DNA from: Siphonodentalium dalli
Taxonomy: Eukaryota; Mollusca; Scaphopoda; Gadilida; Siphonodentaliidae
Assembly: GCA_032622095.1 (NCBI GenBank)
Contig: CP136069.1
Span: 163,423,043 to 163,487,042 of the forward strand
Reading direction: 5' to 3'
DNA: 64,000 nt
The notes below the pieces were generated by a model. The model did not search any database. It had not been told where the DNA came from and saw only the letters and a program-made list of their open reading frames with translations. Shown piece after piece: positions 36,201-44,940 of the stretch. The position numbers and the translations under genes were made by a program. How positions within the stretch are numbered: position 1 is the first letter of the stretch; the number at the start of each line of letters is the position of its first letter.

Positions 36201-37638
36201 ACCAAAAAAGAACACGGATTCTGAATCATCAGTTGATCTTGACGACAGCCCGGCCCTTCCTCCTATAACTAATATAAGAGATGAACAATCAGCAGACCAC
36301 ACAATCACCGAGATTATCAAACAAATGCAATCAACAAATATACCCGAAAAATTAGCAAAAACCTTTATTCTCAAAGATGGTATCCTACACTATATATCAA
36401 TATATAATGACATACCTAAATTACGAATATATATAACGGACAAAATAGCGCAGGAAGTTATATCCCAATATCACAGTCTCGGCCATAGAGCGGTACAATC
36501 GCTATACGCGACCATACGAAACAGATATTACACACCTCAGTTGTTTGCAAAAATTGTCACATACATAAACAATTGTCACACATGCCGACAACGAAATGCT
36601 TATAATCCAAAAATCCCGCTTCAACCAGTCACTGCCCCATCAAGGCCAGGACAGCTCATAGCCATCGATCTTATGGGACCATTTTCCCCCAAAACACAGT
36701 CAGGAAATAGATTTATCTTAACTATTATTGATCAATTTTCATTACATACTTTAGCATACGCATTACCTAACAAAATGGTGGATACAATTTTAGAAAGATT
36801 GAATTCAGAGTATTTCACTTTATTTGGATCAGTTGAAGGAATTTTAACGGATAATGGGTCCGAGTTTGCAAACTCTACCTTTACTGAATTTTGTAAATAT
36901 TACCATATCAATCACCGCCTCAGTTCGTTCTACTCACCCCAAAGCAATGGGAAGTCAGAACGCTCGCATAGAAGTCTAGCATCAATCATTTCAACAATCA
37001 CCCAAGCAAATGTAGAAAATTGGGACCTATATCTAAATTATGCATCACAAGCAATGAACTTCTATTGTTCCAGTGTACATACACATTCACCATTTTTTCT
37101 AACTTTTTTTAGAGAACCACAGATAAGCATAGACCGAATTTTAACACACAGAGAAAAGTATTTAGGAGAGGATTTTTTAGCCACCACGCTTCAAAATCAA
37201 CACATTATTTTTAAAACTACAAAATCTCTTCTCGAAACAGCCTCTCGCAACCACAAACAGAACAAAGGTGGATCTATTCCAACCTTTAAAATAGGCCAAT
37301 CCGTCTATTACAAAATCCACCAACCAAATCACAAATTTTCATTTAAATATGAGCCGTTTTGGCGTATCTTGAAACAGACAGGCCCCATATCTTACATATT
37401 AAGACATGACCTATCTGCTAAATTAACAAAATCACATGCTAAACACATCAAACCATCCCCCGTTGATTGGCCTACACCTCAAATTCCCAATCACTTAAAA
37501 AATAAACGACATAATCAATTTGCATTTCCACCAGACTCATGGCTTCGAAACATTTTTATAAAACAGACAGCCAATCACCCCCGGATTTTTCACCCAGCGA
37601 CCAATCTAGGCCCCAAACACAGGAACCAAATGTCATAA
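33280..37638 (+). CDS. pol: Pol: protease, reverse transcriptase, RNase H, integrase
   Basis: Open in the -1 frame from 33280; first usable codon by frameshift at 33292. Residues are counted from 33319. Protease: LLDSGATTSC with the catalytic Asp at about 205. RT: LVIDLRKLND, FDLSNAYHV, and FVDD at about 648-651. RNase H: VDASIHGIGAILSQ at about 797, TEKEAFAI, TDHLPL and NNVTADFCSR. Integrase: H-x3-H (about 1052-1056) and C-x2-C (1086-1089) zinc site, then catalytic Asp 1117, Asp 1178 and Glu 1214 with the D-x35-E spacing intact. The C-terminal part has a GPF/Y-like stretch (YEPFWRILKQTGPISYILR). The order PR-RT-RH-IN identifies Ty3/Gypsy. No stop or frame break was found, so the enzyme looks functional. 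Expressed as a Gag-Pol fusion. Confidence 0.93.
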   Translation, partial: PIFKQIRTHCYTNLTPSRRKPMSPITHQISTIGGHNHRYAKAHRTYESQKHRVYHSQLQPINHYPTLPSKCQNQRYINYRTQRPLNLPRHRQVAHTTFCHNRCPSMKPRFHNSSNKSISPLLDLNFPSHFKTLNRLEKPKHQHITNSYSSSKRKSTCTNSRESHSNTAINPIIPPVKPIQHTIPVLKYPSDMTDGALNQTPCSTIIKIHKQRIRSLLDSGATTSCLKYDIYRSMPNRPPLIKEHVLLTSADGTPMKVFGSTHLTFRIGKLILTHKFVICATLSRPCILGRDFMKQHSIRLYFDLEKFRIQNQLYPMIRDGHIASLIRSTNNVSLSPHSCAIITGPNDMFNTPIIRIGKGNMSIFEQEPNVHVTDTIADANNPNICVMIENQSSSHMSIRKGRVIAQAFGTQEQMICTASDEQNINSSPPNKHSINTIGDRQDINPPVTKTQPISVDDIVAPQHLKQQILQLVSQYPDVFTNDINKIGYCPKIKMKIDLKPNTLPIFCKKYPTPLNKQRIMAAEITKLLDADIIRPTAHSSWGFPSLLIRKSTPNPDGTPNYRLVIDLRKLNDVSIPLKWSMPSFTEISSKLLGSTIFSIFDLSNAYHVIGVEPEHVPILTMNTSEGQYSYQRAPMGYVSSSGYFLKLMNMALHDLPYVEGFVDDLICHSSDPQTHIQQLAKLFDRLREYGLIVKLSKSKFCQPQVKFLGHIISDKGTSPGPEKISIIKSLPPPKSVKEVRRLLGILNFYRSYSPTFASTALPLIKLTAKYAKFVWDAPCQTAFDTLKESLATAPILAYPNPDKLFILTVDASIHGIGAILSQYANSQDDKHVELPIAFASKKLNKSQRNYSVTEKEAFAIYTFARQFKFYLQGSQVEIKTDHLPLIHMFKKQDLINTKIQKWFLEISALNPKITYIKGTNNVTADFCSRINPDTHPCIISCTDSDPNPPTNPLVQDVNILDMKDIQEFSKRNKQPKKNTDSESSVDLDDSPALPPITNIRDEQSADHTITEIIKQMQSTNIPEKLAKTFILKDGILHYISIYNDIPKLRIYITDKIAQEVISQYHSLGHRAVQSLYATIRNRYYTPQLFAKIVTYINNCHTCRQRNAYNPKIPLQPVTAPSRPGQLIAIDLMGPFSPKTQSGNRFILTIIDQFSLHTLAYALPNKMVDTILERLNSEYFTLFGSVEGILTDNGSEFANSTFTEFCKYYHINHRLSSFYSPQSNGKSERSHRSLASIISTITQANVENWDLYLNYASQAMNFYCSSVHTHSPFFLTFFREPQISIDRILTHREKYLGEDFLATTLQNQHIIFKTTKSLLETASRNHKQNKGGSIPTFKIGQSVYYKIHQPNHKFSFKYEPFWRILKQTGPISYILRHDLSAKLTKSHAKHIKPSPVDWPTPQIPNHLKNKRHNQFAFPPDSWLRNIFIKQTANHPRIFHPATNLGPKHRNQMS
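33286..33351 (+). promoter_or_regulatory. -1 programmed frameshift signal, gag to pol
   Basis: In the gag frame, T TTA AAC (33286-33292) is the canonical X XXY YYZ slippery heptamer UUUAAAC. After a 5-nt spacer comes an 11-bp perfect stem, AGGACTCATTG (33298-33308) pairing with CAATGAGTCCT (33341-33351). The 32-nt loop itself holds a CTAC/GTAG pair that could extend the structure. Slippage puts ribosomes into the pol frame, which is open from 33280, just before the gag stop at 33296-33298. All canonical parts and distances of a retroviral or coronaviral -1 site are present. A pseudoknot is possible but not shown. Confidence 0.88.
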
Positions 37639-37883
37639 AACACAAATTAATTACACAAAATTCTTATAGTACGACGCCAGACACAAAATCGGATCGCGCA
37701 GATAACAAACGCGGCCGGCATCGTAAATTATATACACCATACGCCAAACACACGCCTAAAGATTCATCGTTTTCTAATTCCTTCCAATATACATCACCCG
37801 ACAGCCGTTCGACGAATTGGTCAAACGAAAGTACGGAAACATATGATTTATATCAGATGACAACTGATATCGAACATTCATAA
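37539..37883 (+). CDS. Small ORF overlapping the 3' end of pol
   Basis: 114 codons from ATG, overlapping the last 100 bp of pol in another frame and continuing 245 bp beyond. It is rich in Ser, Asp, Lys and Thr, with a basic patch (DKRGRHRK-like, about residues 54-62) and no hydrophobic segment. The composition fits a small disordered basic protein. Overlap with pol and ATG start recall retroviral accessory genes, but no homology is recognised and chance cannot be excluded. Confidence 0.35.
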   Translation: MASKHFYKTDSQSPPDFSPSDQSRPQTQEPNVIKHKLITQNSYSTTPDTKSDRADNKRGRHRKLYTPYAKHTPKDSSFSNSFQYTSPDSRSTNWSNESTETYDLYQMTTDIEHS

Positions 37884-38324
37884 TTATGTATCAAAGTACT
37901 TCACAATCACTAATGATAGATAGTTTACATAACTTTTATTAGTATTATATAAAACAGGTTTTACAAAGGCATAACATAGATAGACACCCCAACGATAAAC
38001 TTTACTCATACCAGTTGCATGATCATATAGTATATATATCAAACAGAGCATCGTCCCGTTTCCCAAATCTCTAATTCAATTATCGCTAACAGGTGTACAT
38101 TGAGTCATGATGCCGAAGTAAATTTAACCGACATGTAATATATATCTTTCGCTAATGACTGACACTCGGCGTCTTTGAATAATTGTTTATTCACGAAACA
38201 TGCCAATCTGTCGATCATTGTCTCTCGCACCAATCTCCGAAAGATGGCAAACTCCCGTTCATGACTCAGTTACATCTTCATTCCCTCCAATATACTTAAC
38301 TCAATCATATATTCATTGACATAG

Positions 38325-38830
38325 CCCACCTACGCCACAATACACTATATATATTATATAGTAGTTGATACAATAATCACGGCATATTTCCCTCAATATT
38401 ACTACCCCCGATACTGCCAAACAACGCTCTTTATCATAGAACGATTGGTACAGAAACCACGGCATATTATCCCTCAATATAGACAACACCCCCCCCCCAC
38501 CTACGCCACAATACACTATATATATTATATAGTAGTTGATACAATAATCACGGCATATTTCCCTCAATATTACTACCCCCTCCTACCAAACAACGCTCTT
38601 TATCATAGAACGATTGGTACAGAAACCACGGCATATTATCCCTCAAGTAGACACCCCCACCCACCAACGCCACTATAATTATATTATATAGTAGGTGATA
38701 CAATCATCACGGCATATTTCCCTCAATATCACCCCCCCCAATACTGCCAAATAACGTTCTTTATCACAGAACGATTGGTATAGAAACCACGACATTTCCA
38801 CCACCATCACTGATTTCCCACCTCGCATCT
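38325..38830. repeat. C-rich tandem array 1 (~165-171 bp units)
   Basis: About 2.5-3 units share ACTATATATATTATATAGTA, CACGGCATATTTCCCTCAAT and AACGATTGGTACAGAAACCA, separated by poly-C runs. The period is 171 bp between the first two copies and about 162 bp to the third. It lies on the downstream side of antisense ORF A. The antisense frame is open through parts of it, but only as repeated peptide. Confidence 0.75.
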
Positions 38831-39300
38831 CACATACATTTACCGACATTATTTGAACCCACGAAACCCAGAAGCAAACGTATAACACTCTTTACTATAG
38901 AGCGTATATTATATCAACCCTGGCATTTCTCCCATATTCCATACGTTCCCATAAACTCTCCGAAATAACTAAAACCAAATTTATTCGAACGAACAAACAA
39001 ACGCTCTTCATTCTAAAACTTAGATAACCCAATCAATAACAGTATTGAACTCTGTAATAATTCTTGGCAGCGGTCTAATAATATATTTAACTCTTTATAT
39101 TTCAACCAATCTTAGACTATAATTAAATAATCTTTGGCGATTTAGCACATTTACAGAAGTTACTCTTTGTATTTCAACCAATATTGCCACCTTTGGTGCA
39201 TTACCACGGTTACAACAACAACGACAACTACAACAACAAAAAAACTAAAAAAAATACATTTCTTTTCACTGAATTTATCAGCAAGATGTTATTTCCACAG

Positions 39301-39380
39301 GCTAGCACGGTGAATAACCACAAAAACAATTCAATTCATGTTATTGTTGGCTAAACACCGTGCCAGCTTGCAGAATGCAA
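39301..39380 (-). other. Hairpins downstream of antisense ORF A
   Basis: GCTAGCACGGTG (39301-39312) pairs with CACCGTGCCAGC (39356-39367) with one mismatch. A second GCTTGC/GCAAGC hairpin follows immediately. On the antisense strand these fall 63-142 nt past the stop of ORF A, where a 3' processing or stability element could lie. Function is inferred from position only. Confidence 0.4.
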
Positions 39381-39442
39381 GCCAGCTCTTGATCCAGGGA
39401 CGCTCCAAATTCATCAGGGGCAGCATTCACAGCGACATCTTC

Positions 39443-39718
39443 TTACAACACTCTCCGATGTTGACTCCAGATGTCCACTATTCGCTGCCTTTCATCTATG
39501 ATCTCCAGCCGGAGATTTATCACCGTCTGGCATCTTTCTAACTCAGACACGGTACTAAAGTACCGTGCCCAATCTATACTGGTCCCTCCAGCAAGGCACA
39601 CAGCAACTATAACATCATGAAATGCCAGTATGTGGTCCACATACTGCATTGTCACCTCATATTGACTAGTTTCTAACACGGCAACCTCAGCCTCCAAGAA
39701 TCGCAAGTAATCAGACAT
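39443..39718 (-). CDS. Antisense ORF A of the LTR element
   Basis: Encoded opposite to gag, pol and env. The first ATG (MSDYLRFLEAEVAVL) gives 91 residues; the open frame extends upstream to 39760 without another ATG. Predicted protein: an acidic/hydrophobic N-terminus, a central YVDH...GGTS..ARYF block, and a charged, probably helical C-terminal block SELERCQTVINLRLEIIDER ending with DIWS. The C-terminal block is shared with antisense ORF B at 41284: E-x-ERC, NLR, I-x-x-E/D-ER-x-R, D-x-WS. The codons are mostly different, which supports a real protein. TATATAAG lies 45 bp upstream of the ATG on the same strand. No known family recognised; a regulator of the element is one possibility, unproven. 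Confidence 0.72.
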   Translation of the reverse strand: MSDYLRFLEAEVAVLETSQYEVTMQYVDHILAFHDVIVAVCLAGGTSIDWARYFSTVSELERCQTVINLRLEIIDERQRIVDIWSQHRRVL

Positions 39719-39762
39719 AATGAAAATTAAGTCAGAAATAACACTTGTCGATATTCCCACAC

Positions 39763-39770
39763 CTTATATA
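39763..39770 (-). promoter_or_regulatory. TATA box of antisense ORF A
   Basis: TATATAAG on the minus strand, 45 bp upstream of the ATG at 39718. The distance allows a start site about 15-20 bp before the ATG, so a short 5' UTR. Confidence 0.5.
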
Positions 39771-40370
39771 CTCATCTCATATTGGCAGATAGCGTCCGTA
39801 TCGAATCGAGACGCTGTGCCAAACCAAGTAAGCACTCTCGAAGATTCCCGAGGGACATGCTAGGCACTATCTATCTCAAATAGACCCACACGGTAATATA
39901 TATTACAAACCCCTGTTCCCGCTAACATCGAACCAGCTATCAAGCGATATCTCTTCGATACACCTAAACATAATATCCAATGATAAATAAACACACTAAA
40001 CATCATCTAATAATCAGATATAACTCAATGCTGGCTAGTCCAGTGTGCATCGGTGCACAATGCACACAGGGCTAAAACTTGCTTCCCTCAAACAACAAAA
40101 ACAAAATAAATACAATAAAAATATGTTACACAAGTATCATATCAATAAATAGGAATATTTCAACATAAACCATAACATAAACAAACATTACCCAGCCAAT
40201 TTATCTGCCTCATAAACATAAAACTATCCATAATTATTCATTAAACTCAAATAACCCAAATCAAGCGACCCACACAAACCAATAAGTATGACAAGAACAC
40301 CGATAGGTTAACCTTCCACTTCCACAACACATACACCAGACCCCTCCCCCACACACCACGTATCTAGTGA
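39771..40370. other. Spacer between antisense cassettes
   Basis: AT-rich, A/C-biased plus strand with no ORF worth keeping; separates the ORF A promoter from array 2. Confidence 0.5.
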
Positions 40371-40820
40371 GATGAAAATCACAATATATCTCTCAACACG
40401 ACCATATCGTATATGTACCACCACCCCCCCCCCCCCAACTGCCCACAATACCCTAAATCACATATACATGTGCAGAGCTAAAATGAGCCTGAATAACATG
40501 TATGTGTAAGTCACAATATATCTCTCAACACGACCATATCGTATATGTACCACCACCCCCCCCCCAACTGCCCACAATACCCTAAATCACATATACATGT
40601 GCAGAGCTAAAATGAGCCTGAATAACATGTATGTGAAAATCACAATATATCTCCCAACATGACCATATCGTATATGTACCACCCCCCCCCCCCCAACTGC
40701 CCACAATACCCTAATTCACATATACATGTGCAGAGCTAAAATGAGCCCGAATAACATGTATGTGAAAATCACAATATATCTCCCAACATGACCCCCCCCC
40801 CCCCCCCCCCCCCCCCACCG
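40371..40820. repeat. C-rich tandem array 2 (~130-bp units)
   Basis: Four units begin TCACAATATATCTC at 40379, 40511, 40640 and 40769 (periods 132, 129 and 129). They share TATCGTATATGTACCACC, AACTGCCCACAATACCCTA and GTGCAGAGCTAAAATGAGCC. Each has a poly-C run of different length; the last reaches 25 C (40792-40816). On the antisense strand these are G runs able to form G-quadruplexes. The array lies downstream of antisense ORF B, mirroring array 1 and ORF A. Confidence 0.85.
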
Positions 40821-41283
40821 CCAAGATAACCAGAGCCGCGTGACAATGCGCGATCAAATTTCATCATTACAATATAGATAGAACTACTATTCCATGCGTC
40901 AATTGCACTCCCCCTAATACTATACAATCAACAAATATTTCCGCCAATAATCATGTCAAATATAGCAATAAGAACCTATATATAGCAGTACACAATACGC
41001 ATTTATTCATATGCCTTTTGATATCCATATTGACATGACTGTTGGTATACCTACACCCTATGACACATACATTTTATAAATAATACAGCAATACCACTCG
41101 TCGTTCACATTCAGATGTCCATGTGATGTTTTCAATGAAACCAATCTTCATTAGCACGATGTAGCCCACGTTAAATTATATAGGCACAAACAGCTATCAA
41201 AGATTGGGCCCATCTTTCTCCTTCACTCCTCCTGCCAAACCTCCTCAAATCTCGCTCATCAGCCGGCCCAACTCAACTCCGTC

Positions 41284-41590
41284 TTACCAGTCAGTCTGTT
41301 CTTCCGACCACAGATCCATCAACCTTCTCCTCTCTTCCCTAATCTGCTTCCTCAGATTTAAAATGAGGTAACACCTCTCATTTTCTTCTAGCCACAACGT
41401 ACACAGATAGCGATCGCTCTTGGATGATACCCCCGTACGGGCGTGCTCATTCCCCCGCTCAAATTGATCGACTATCTGATCATTTACGTAGGTCAGATAG
41501 ATCGAATCAACGATCACCCCCAAAATACCCTAAACCACATGCCTTCGCATTTCTCAACTTACACTGTAACTCACTCAAAAGTTGACTCAT
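41284..41590 (-). CDS. Antisense ORF B of the LTR element (paralogue of A)
   Basis: The downstream open frame (41284-41523) has no ATG of its own. An ATG-initiated frame begins at 41590 (MSQLLSEL) and reaches a five-G run at 41517-41521, where the two frames differ by one base. The second frame carries YVND, RTGVSSKSDRY and the C-terminal block EENERCYLILNLRKQIREER, then DLWS, aligned with ORF A. In the best 30-residue block 14 positions are identical. Of the 13 that have synonymous codons, 11 use a different one (for example Ser AGT/TCG, Arg CGA/AGG). TATAAAT lies about 57 bp upstream. The G-run could be a real frameshift, a recoding site or an assembly error. Confidence 0.65.
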
Positions 41591-41646
41591 AACTGCAAAT
41601 ATCGAAAGATAGGCCCGCAATAATTCACAGCCGTAATGGCCAACGC

Positions 41647-41653
41647 ATTTATA
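41647..41653 (-). promoter_or_regulatory. TATA box of antisense ORF B
   Basis: TATAAAT on the minus strand, about 57 bp upstream of the ATG at 41590, matching the arrangement at antisense ORF A. Confidence 0.5.
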
Positions 41654-41910
41654 CCGCTATACCACTAATTACCTTCGTCGACACGCCTAGCGCACGCAGC
41701 GCGGCTAATTGGTACACACACTCGCATCGCGTGACGTCATATTTCGTCGATTTCTGGGGGTACCAATTTTACACAGTAGTTTGAGAATGACATTACAACT
41801 TACACCGGCCGAAAAATCTCATCGATTAATCAAACCAGTTAACCCATAAAAGCCATGCCCACGCGAATCTATCTTTATAATCAGATACCGGCTAACCCGC
41901 TAATACACAC

Positions 41911-41930
41911 CTATATTTTTACTTATAGGG
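41911..41930 (+). promoter_or_regulatory. Candidate splice acceptor for env
   Basis: A T-rich tract followed by CTTATAG|GG, with the cut after 41928. It lies 13 nt before the ATG that begins the env signal peptide (41942). Paired with the donor at 31575 it would yield a spliced env mRNA, as known for errantiviruses. Confidence 0.5.
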
Positions 41931-41941
41931 GTGCAAGCGAT

Positions 41942-44131
41942 ATGAAGCCTACAGAAATCTTCGTTAAAGCGACCCTCTTCATACTTATCATCGGCTTTCA
42001 AACTAGTGACGCTATGTTAACTCGACAGAACATGTTATTTTTGCATCACCGGCAAATTGCTGTCTCAAATGAAAATTGGGATCTCAATTTTCTCATCGAA
42101 CTCACACCATATTATACCTACATAGCAAGACTCGCTACCGACATAAGGATGGCCCAAAATAAACTCAATAGCATTTGTGCCACGTTTCATCAAAGCACAT
42201 ATCACCATAACAAACCTCCATTCAGGAACGAGACAAATAACATTAACTTTAATCTCATCAACATTTTGACAGATTTACAAACTGAATTAGCAGCGGCTCT
42301 CACGGAAACAAAACAAATCCAATATGAATATCATAATTATTATCAACTCCATAATACCAAAAGACTCAAACGAGCAATATTACCCGTAATAAGCGATATC
42401 GCCAAGTTTCTATTTGGCACCCGTTCGATGTCAGATATTACACATGTAGAAGATAACATACGAACCCTCTACCAAAACCAAAAAAAAATCCAACACGATA
42501 CTCAAACCGCTTATTCTATCATGAATATAACACGCGTCATTTCAAACGAAAATCGCCAACGAGTCAACACATTATCAACAACAATATCCAATATTCAAGC
42601 CACACTTCGAAAAGAAACACATCGAACCCAAAAACATGTGCATACAATTGAAATATTCACAATCATCAACGCTAAGTTTCTAGTAATATTACATGAAATA
42701 CAACAAGATGTTATCCAAGCAAAATTATATTTGCGACATCTTAAAGTTCAAATTGCCTCTCTAATTAACCACCGATTTACACCGGAGATCATAAGCCCAA
42801 TACATTTAAAAAAGGCACTTGACAGTATAACGAAATTACTTCCAGCCCATTTGAAGTTACCATTCCCCATAGAATCGGCAATTGCAAAATATTACCAACA
42901 TTTGAAGACACAAACCATACTCACAGACAGCAGACTAATCATTACCATAACAATTTATTTACGCGATATCAGAATGCAGTTTGACATATTCCGCGCTATA
43001 CCATTTTTTTATCCATTAGACCCTCGAGACCCAAAACTCAGACACAACAATAAATATACAGTTGCCCGAATCGATATTACTCATAATTACCTGCTATTAT
43101 CTCCCGACCGATCCAAATATACCACCATTGGTGACAATCACCCGTGTATTTTAAACAAATTACCATATTGTAAAATTCAAAAAATTTCAATCGCCGCATC
43201 ACATAATCATAACTGCCTACTCAACATATTCACCAATGATACAAAAAATACCGCCACAAATTGCCCTATAGCCATATACCCTCAGTATAATTTACCATCC
43301 GCTATTAAGCTGGCGGCATGTACATGGCTTATAACAACCACGAAAGCTCATACATTTACAGTAAGCTGTCATCACAATCTCTTAAGAAAACGACCGTATA
43401 GAATCACAATTTTACCCCCCATCGCAACGATAACTTTACCACCAAGGTGCATAGCTACATCAGCCAGTATCAAACTAATTGCATTCACAACTTTGAACTC
43501 ATCAAACATCACCATCAAGACACAAATAACCCAATTACAATCAACTATTGAATTACATAAATTGCCACAATGGAAGCCATTATTTTCCCAAATTCATAAC
43601 TTGCCCCCTCAAGTATCGATTCCAAACAAGTTACCCCCCATAAAGCAACTATCATTATATGATTTTCTGCAAACAGTCACTTCCCTGCAACCCATCAAAC
43701 AAAAGAAAAAACAGAATTATTACCAAATCATCATTCCCGCGGTCATTACGTTCATATTAATTTTACTGATTGCCATCTCAAGTCGCAAATACATTATTCA
43801 GTGTATTACGAAAATTTCCCAATATCAGACTCAACGCAATCACAACACGCGACGAATTAAAATCGCAAAGCGACGAAATAAACTTAACCAAATGATAAAT
43901 GGAACTGATATGCAACTTCGTCACAGACTAACCCCACCAATACCCAAGGAAGCTACGAAAGATATTCATTTGTCTCCAGCTAAGCAACCTCAAATACAAA
44001 GTACACAAGAAGATTTGACATTTCCCAAAAAACACCCGCGAGATGTTGATGATGAATCATCCACATTACGACCTATGAAAATAATAAAAACTCACGCGTC
44101 CATCCATAACCCACCACTTAATCTATATTGA
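41942..44131 (+). CDS. env: Envelope-like fusion glycoprotein (F-like)
   Basis: The frame is open from 41855 (758 codons), but I prefer the ATG at 41942 (729 codons). It starts directly after the acceptor and begins a signal peptide (VKATLFILIIGFQTSDA). A furin-type RLKR site ends at 42373. It is followed by a hydrophobic segment with the K-FLFGT pattern seen after the cleavage site of baculovirus F and errantivirus Env proteins. Next come a long helical region, several Cys in the ectodomain, a transmembrane segment near 43720-43790 (IIIPAVITFILILLIAI) and a basic cytoplasmic tail of about 110 residues. Several N-x-S/T sites are present. No stop or frame break is seen. Expected location: membrane, giving the element a possible extracellular stage. 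Confidence 0.85.
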   Translation: MKPTEIFVKATLFILIIGFQTSDAMLTRQNMLFLHHRQIAVSNENWDLNFLIELTPYYTYIARLATDIRMAQNKLNSICATFHQSTYHHNKPPFRNETNNINFNLINILTDLQTELAAALTETKQIQYEYHNYYQLHNTKRLKRAILPVISDIAKFLFGTRSMSDITHVEDNIRTLYQNQKKIQHDTQTAYSIMNITRVISNENRQRVNTLSTTISNIQATLRKETHRTQKHVHTIEIFTIINAKFLVILHEIQQDVIQAKLYLRHLKVQIASLINHRFTPEIISPIHLKKALDSITKLLPAHLKLPFPIESAIAKYYQHLKTQTILTDSRLIITITIYLRDIRMQFDIFRAIPFFYPLDPRDPKLRHNNKYTVARIDITHNYLLLSPDRSKYTTIGDNHPCILNKLPYCKIQKISIAASHNHNCLLNIFTNDTKNTATNCPIAIYPQYNLPSAIKLAACTWLITTTKAHTFTVSCHHNLLRKRPYRITILPPIATITLPPRCIATSASIKLIAFTTLNSSNITIKTQITQLQSTIELHKLPQWKPLFSQIHNLPPQVSIPNKLPPIKQLSLYDFLQTVTSLQPIKQKKKQNYYQIIIPAVITFILILLIAISSRKYIIQCITKISQYQTQRNHNTRRIKIAKRRNKLNQMINGTDMQLRHRLTPPIPKEATKDIHLSPAKQPQIQSTQEDLTFPKKHPRDVDDESSTLRPMKIIKTHASIHNPPLNLY

Positions 44132-44927
44132 TAATTTTCCCAATAATACCATTTTTTTTCCTATAAGGGGCACAAACCCACAGACTAATTCTAATATCGT
44201 TACTGCATGCATACCACGTCAGCTGCATATGCTAACGCCATTATGACACGTGCCAATCCCAAGAGTTAGACAACTGACCGCCGATTATCTTCAATAACAT
44301 TGGTCATGGATCTCGCCAACTATCAACAAACGCATTAATCAAAGCCTCATATACCACACTCCAAACAATATTTCACCTCTGACACATGCTCTCAACAATT
44401 CCCTGTGCAATTGACGGCAGATGAGAAACATTTGGTCTCTCATTACCACAATACCGAATGTATACATATCGTCATGATTTTATTAACAACACAACATGCA
44501 TTTATATAATACATCACCAATGTTCATCATTTACAAAACATACCATGCACTATTACCGTATTGTTATATTCATTACTTCTCATTCTTGTATCTCTATATT
44601 CTATTATCATACCTTATCCTACATATCAATATAGCACGCATTATGACTGCTTGCACAATCATTTTATATACCAACCCACATATGCTTTTCCCACCATTTA
44701 TTTCATAATCTCATAATATTGCGTATCATCATTTTAAGACAACTTAATATTGCATATCATCATTTTAAGACAACTTTGTTCCACATGTATTAATCATAAC
44801 TTCACCACAATCAATGTTATTATACTTCATTTCAGCCTCATCCACATTACATGATCACAATTACCCCAGTTAGGTCCATAATTTTGATGTTACATAAGAT
44901 TTTCCGCTGCGCTAAACATCTTACACG
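44132..44927 (+). other. 3' untranslated region of the LTR element
   Basis: A/C-rich sequence without a recognisable gene. A 31-bp direct duplication (TATCATCATTTTAAGACAAC twice) lies at 44714-44774. A 70-codon hydrophobic ORF (44496-44708) is low-complexity and I do not support it. Confidence 0.6.
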
Positions 44928-44938
44928 GGTGGGGGACA
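44928..44938 (+). other. Polypurine tract
   Basis: GGGTGGGGGACATA immediately precedes the 3' LTR. It is strikingly purine-rich in an otherwise G-poor strand and is the expected primer site for plus-strand DNA. Confidence 0.7.
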
Positions 44939-44940
44939 TA

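Noticed and set aside
38313-38888. Minus-strand ORFs through C-rich array 1
   Set aside because: Open only because the repeat period is near a multiple of three; no ATG/TATA arrangement and no similarity to the two antisense genes.
44496-44708. 70-codon hydrophobic ORF after env
   Set aside because: Low-complexity A/C/T-rich sequence in a 3' UTR; no conserved feature visible.
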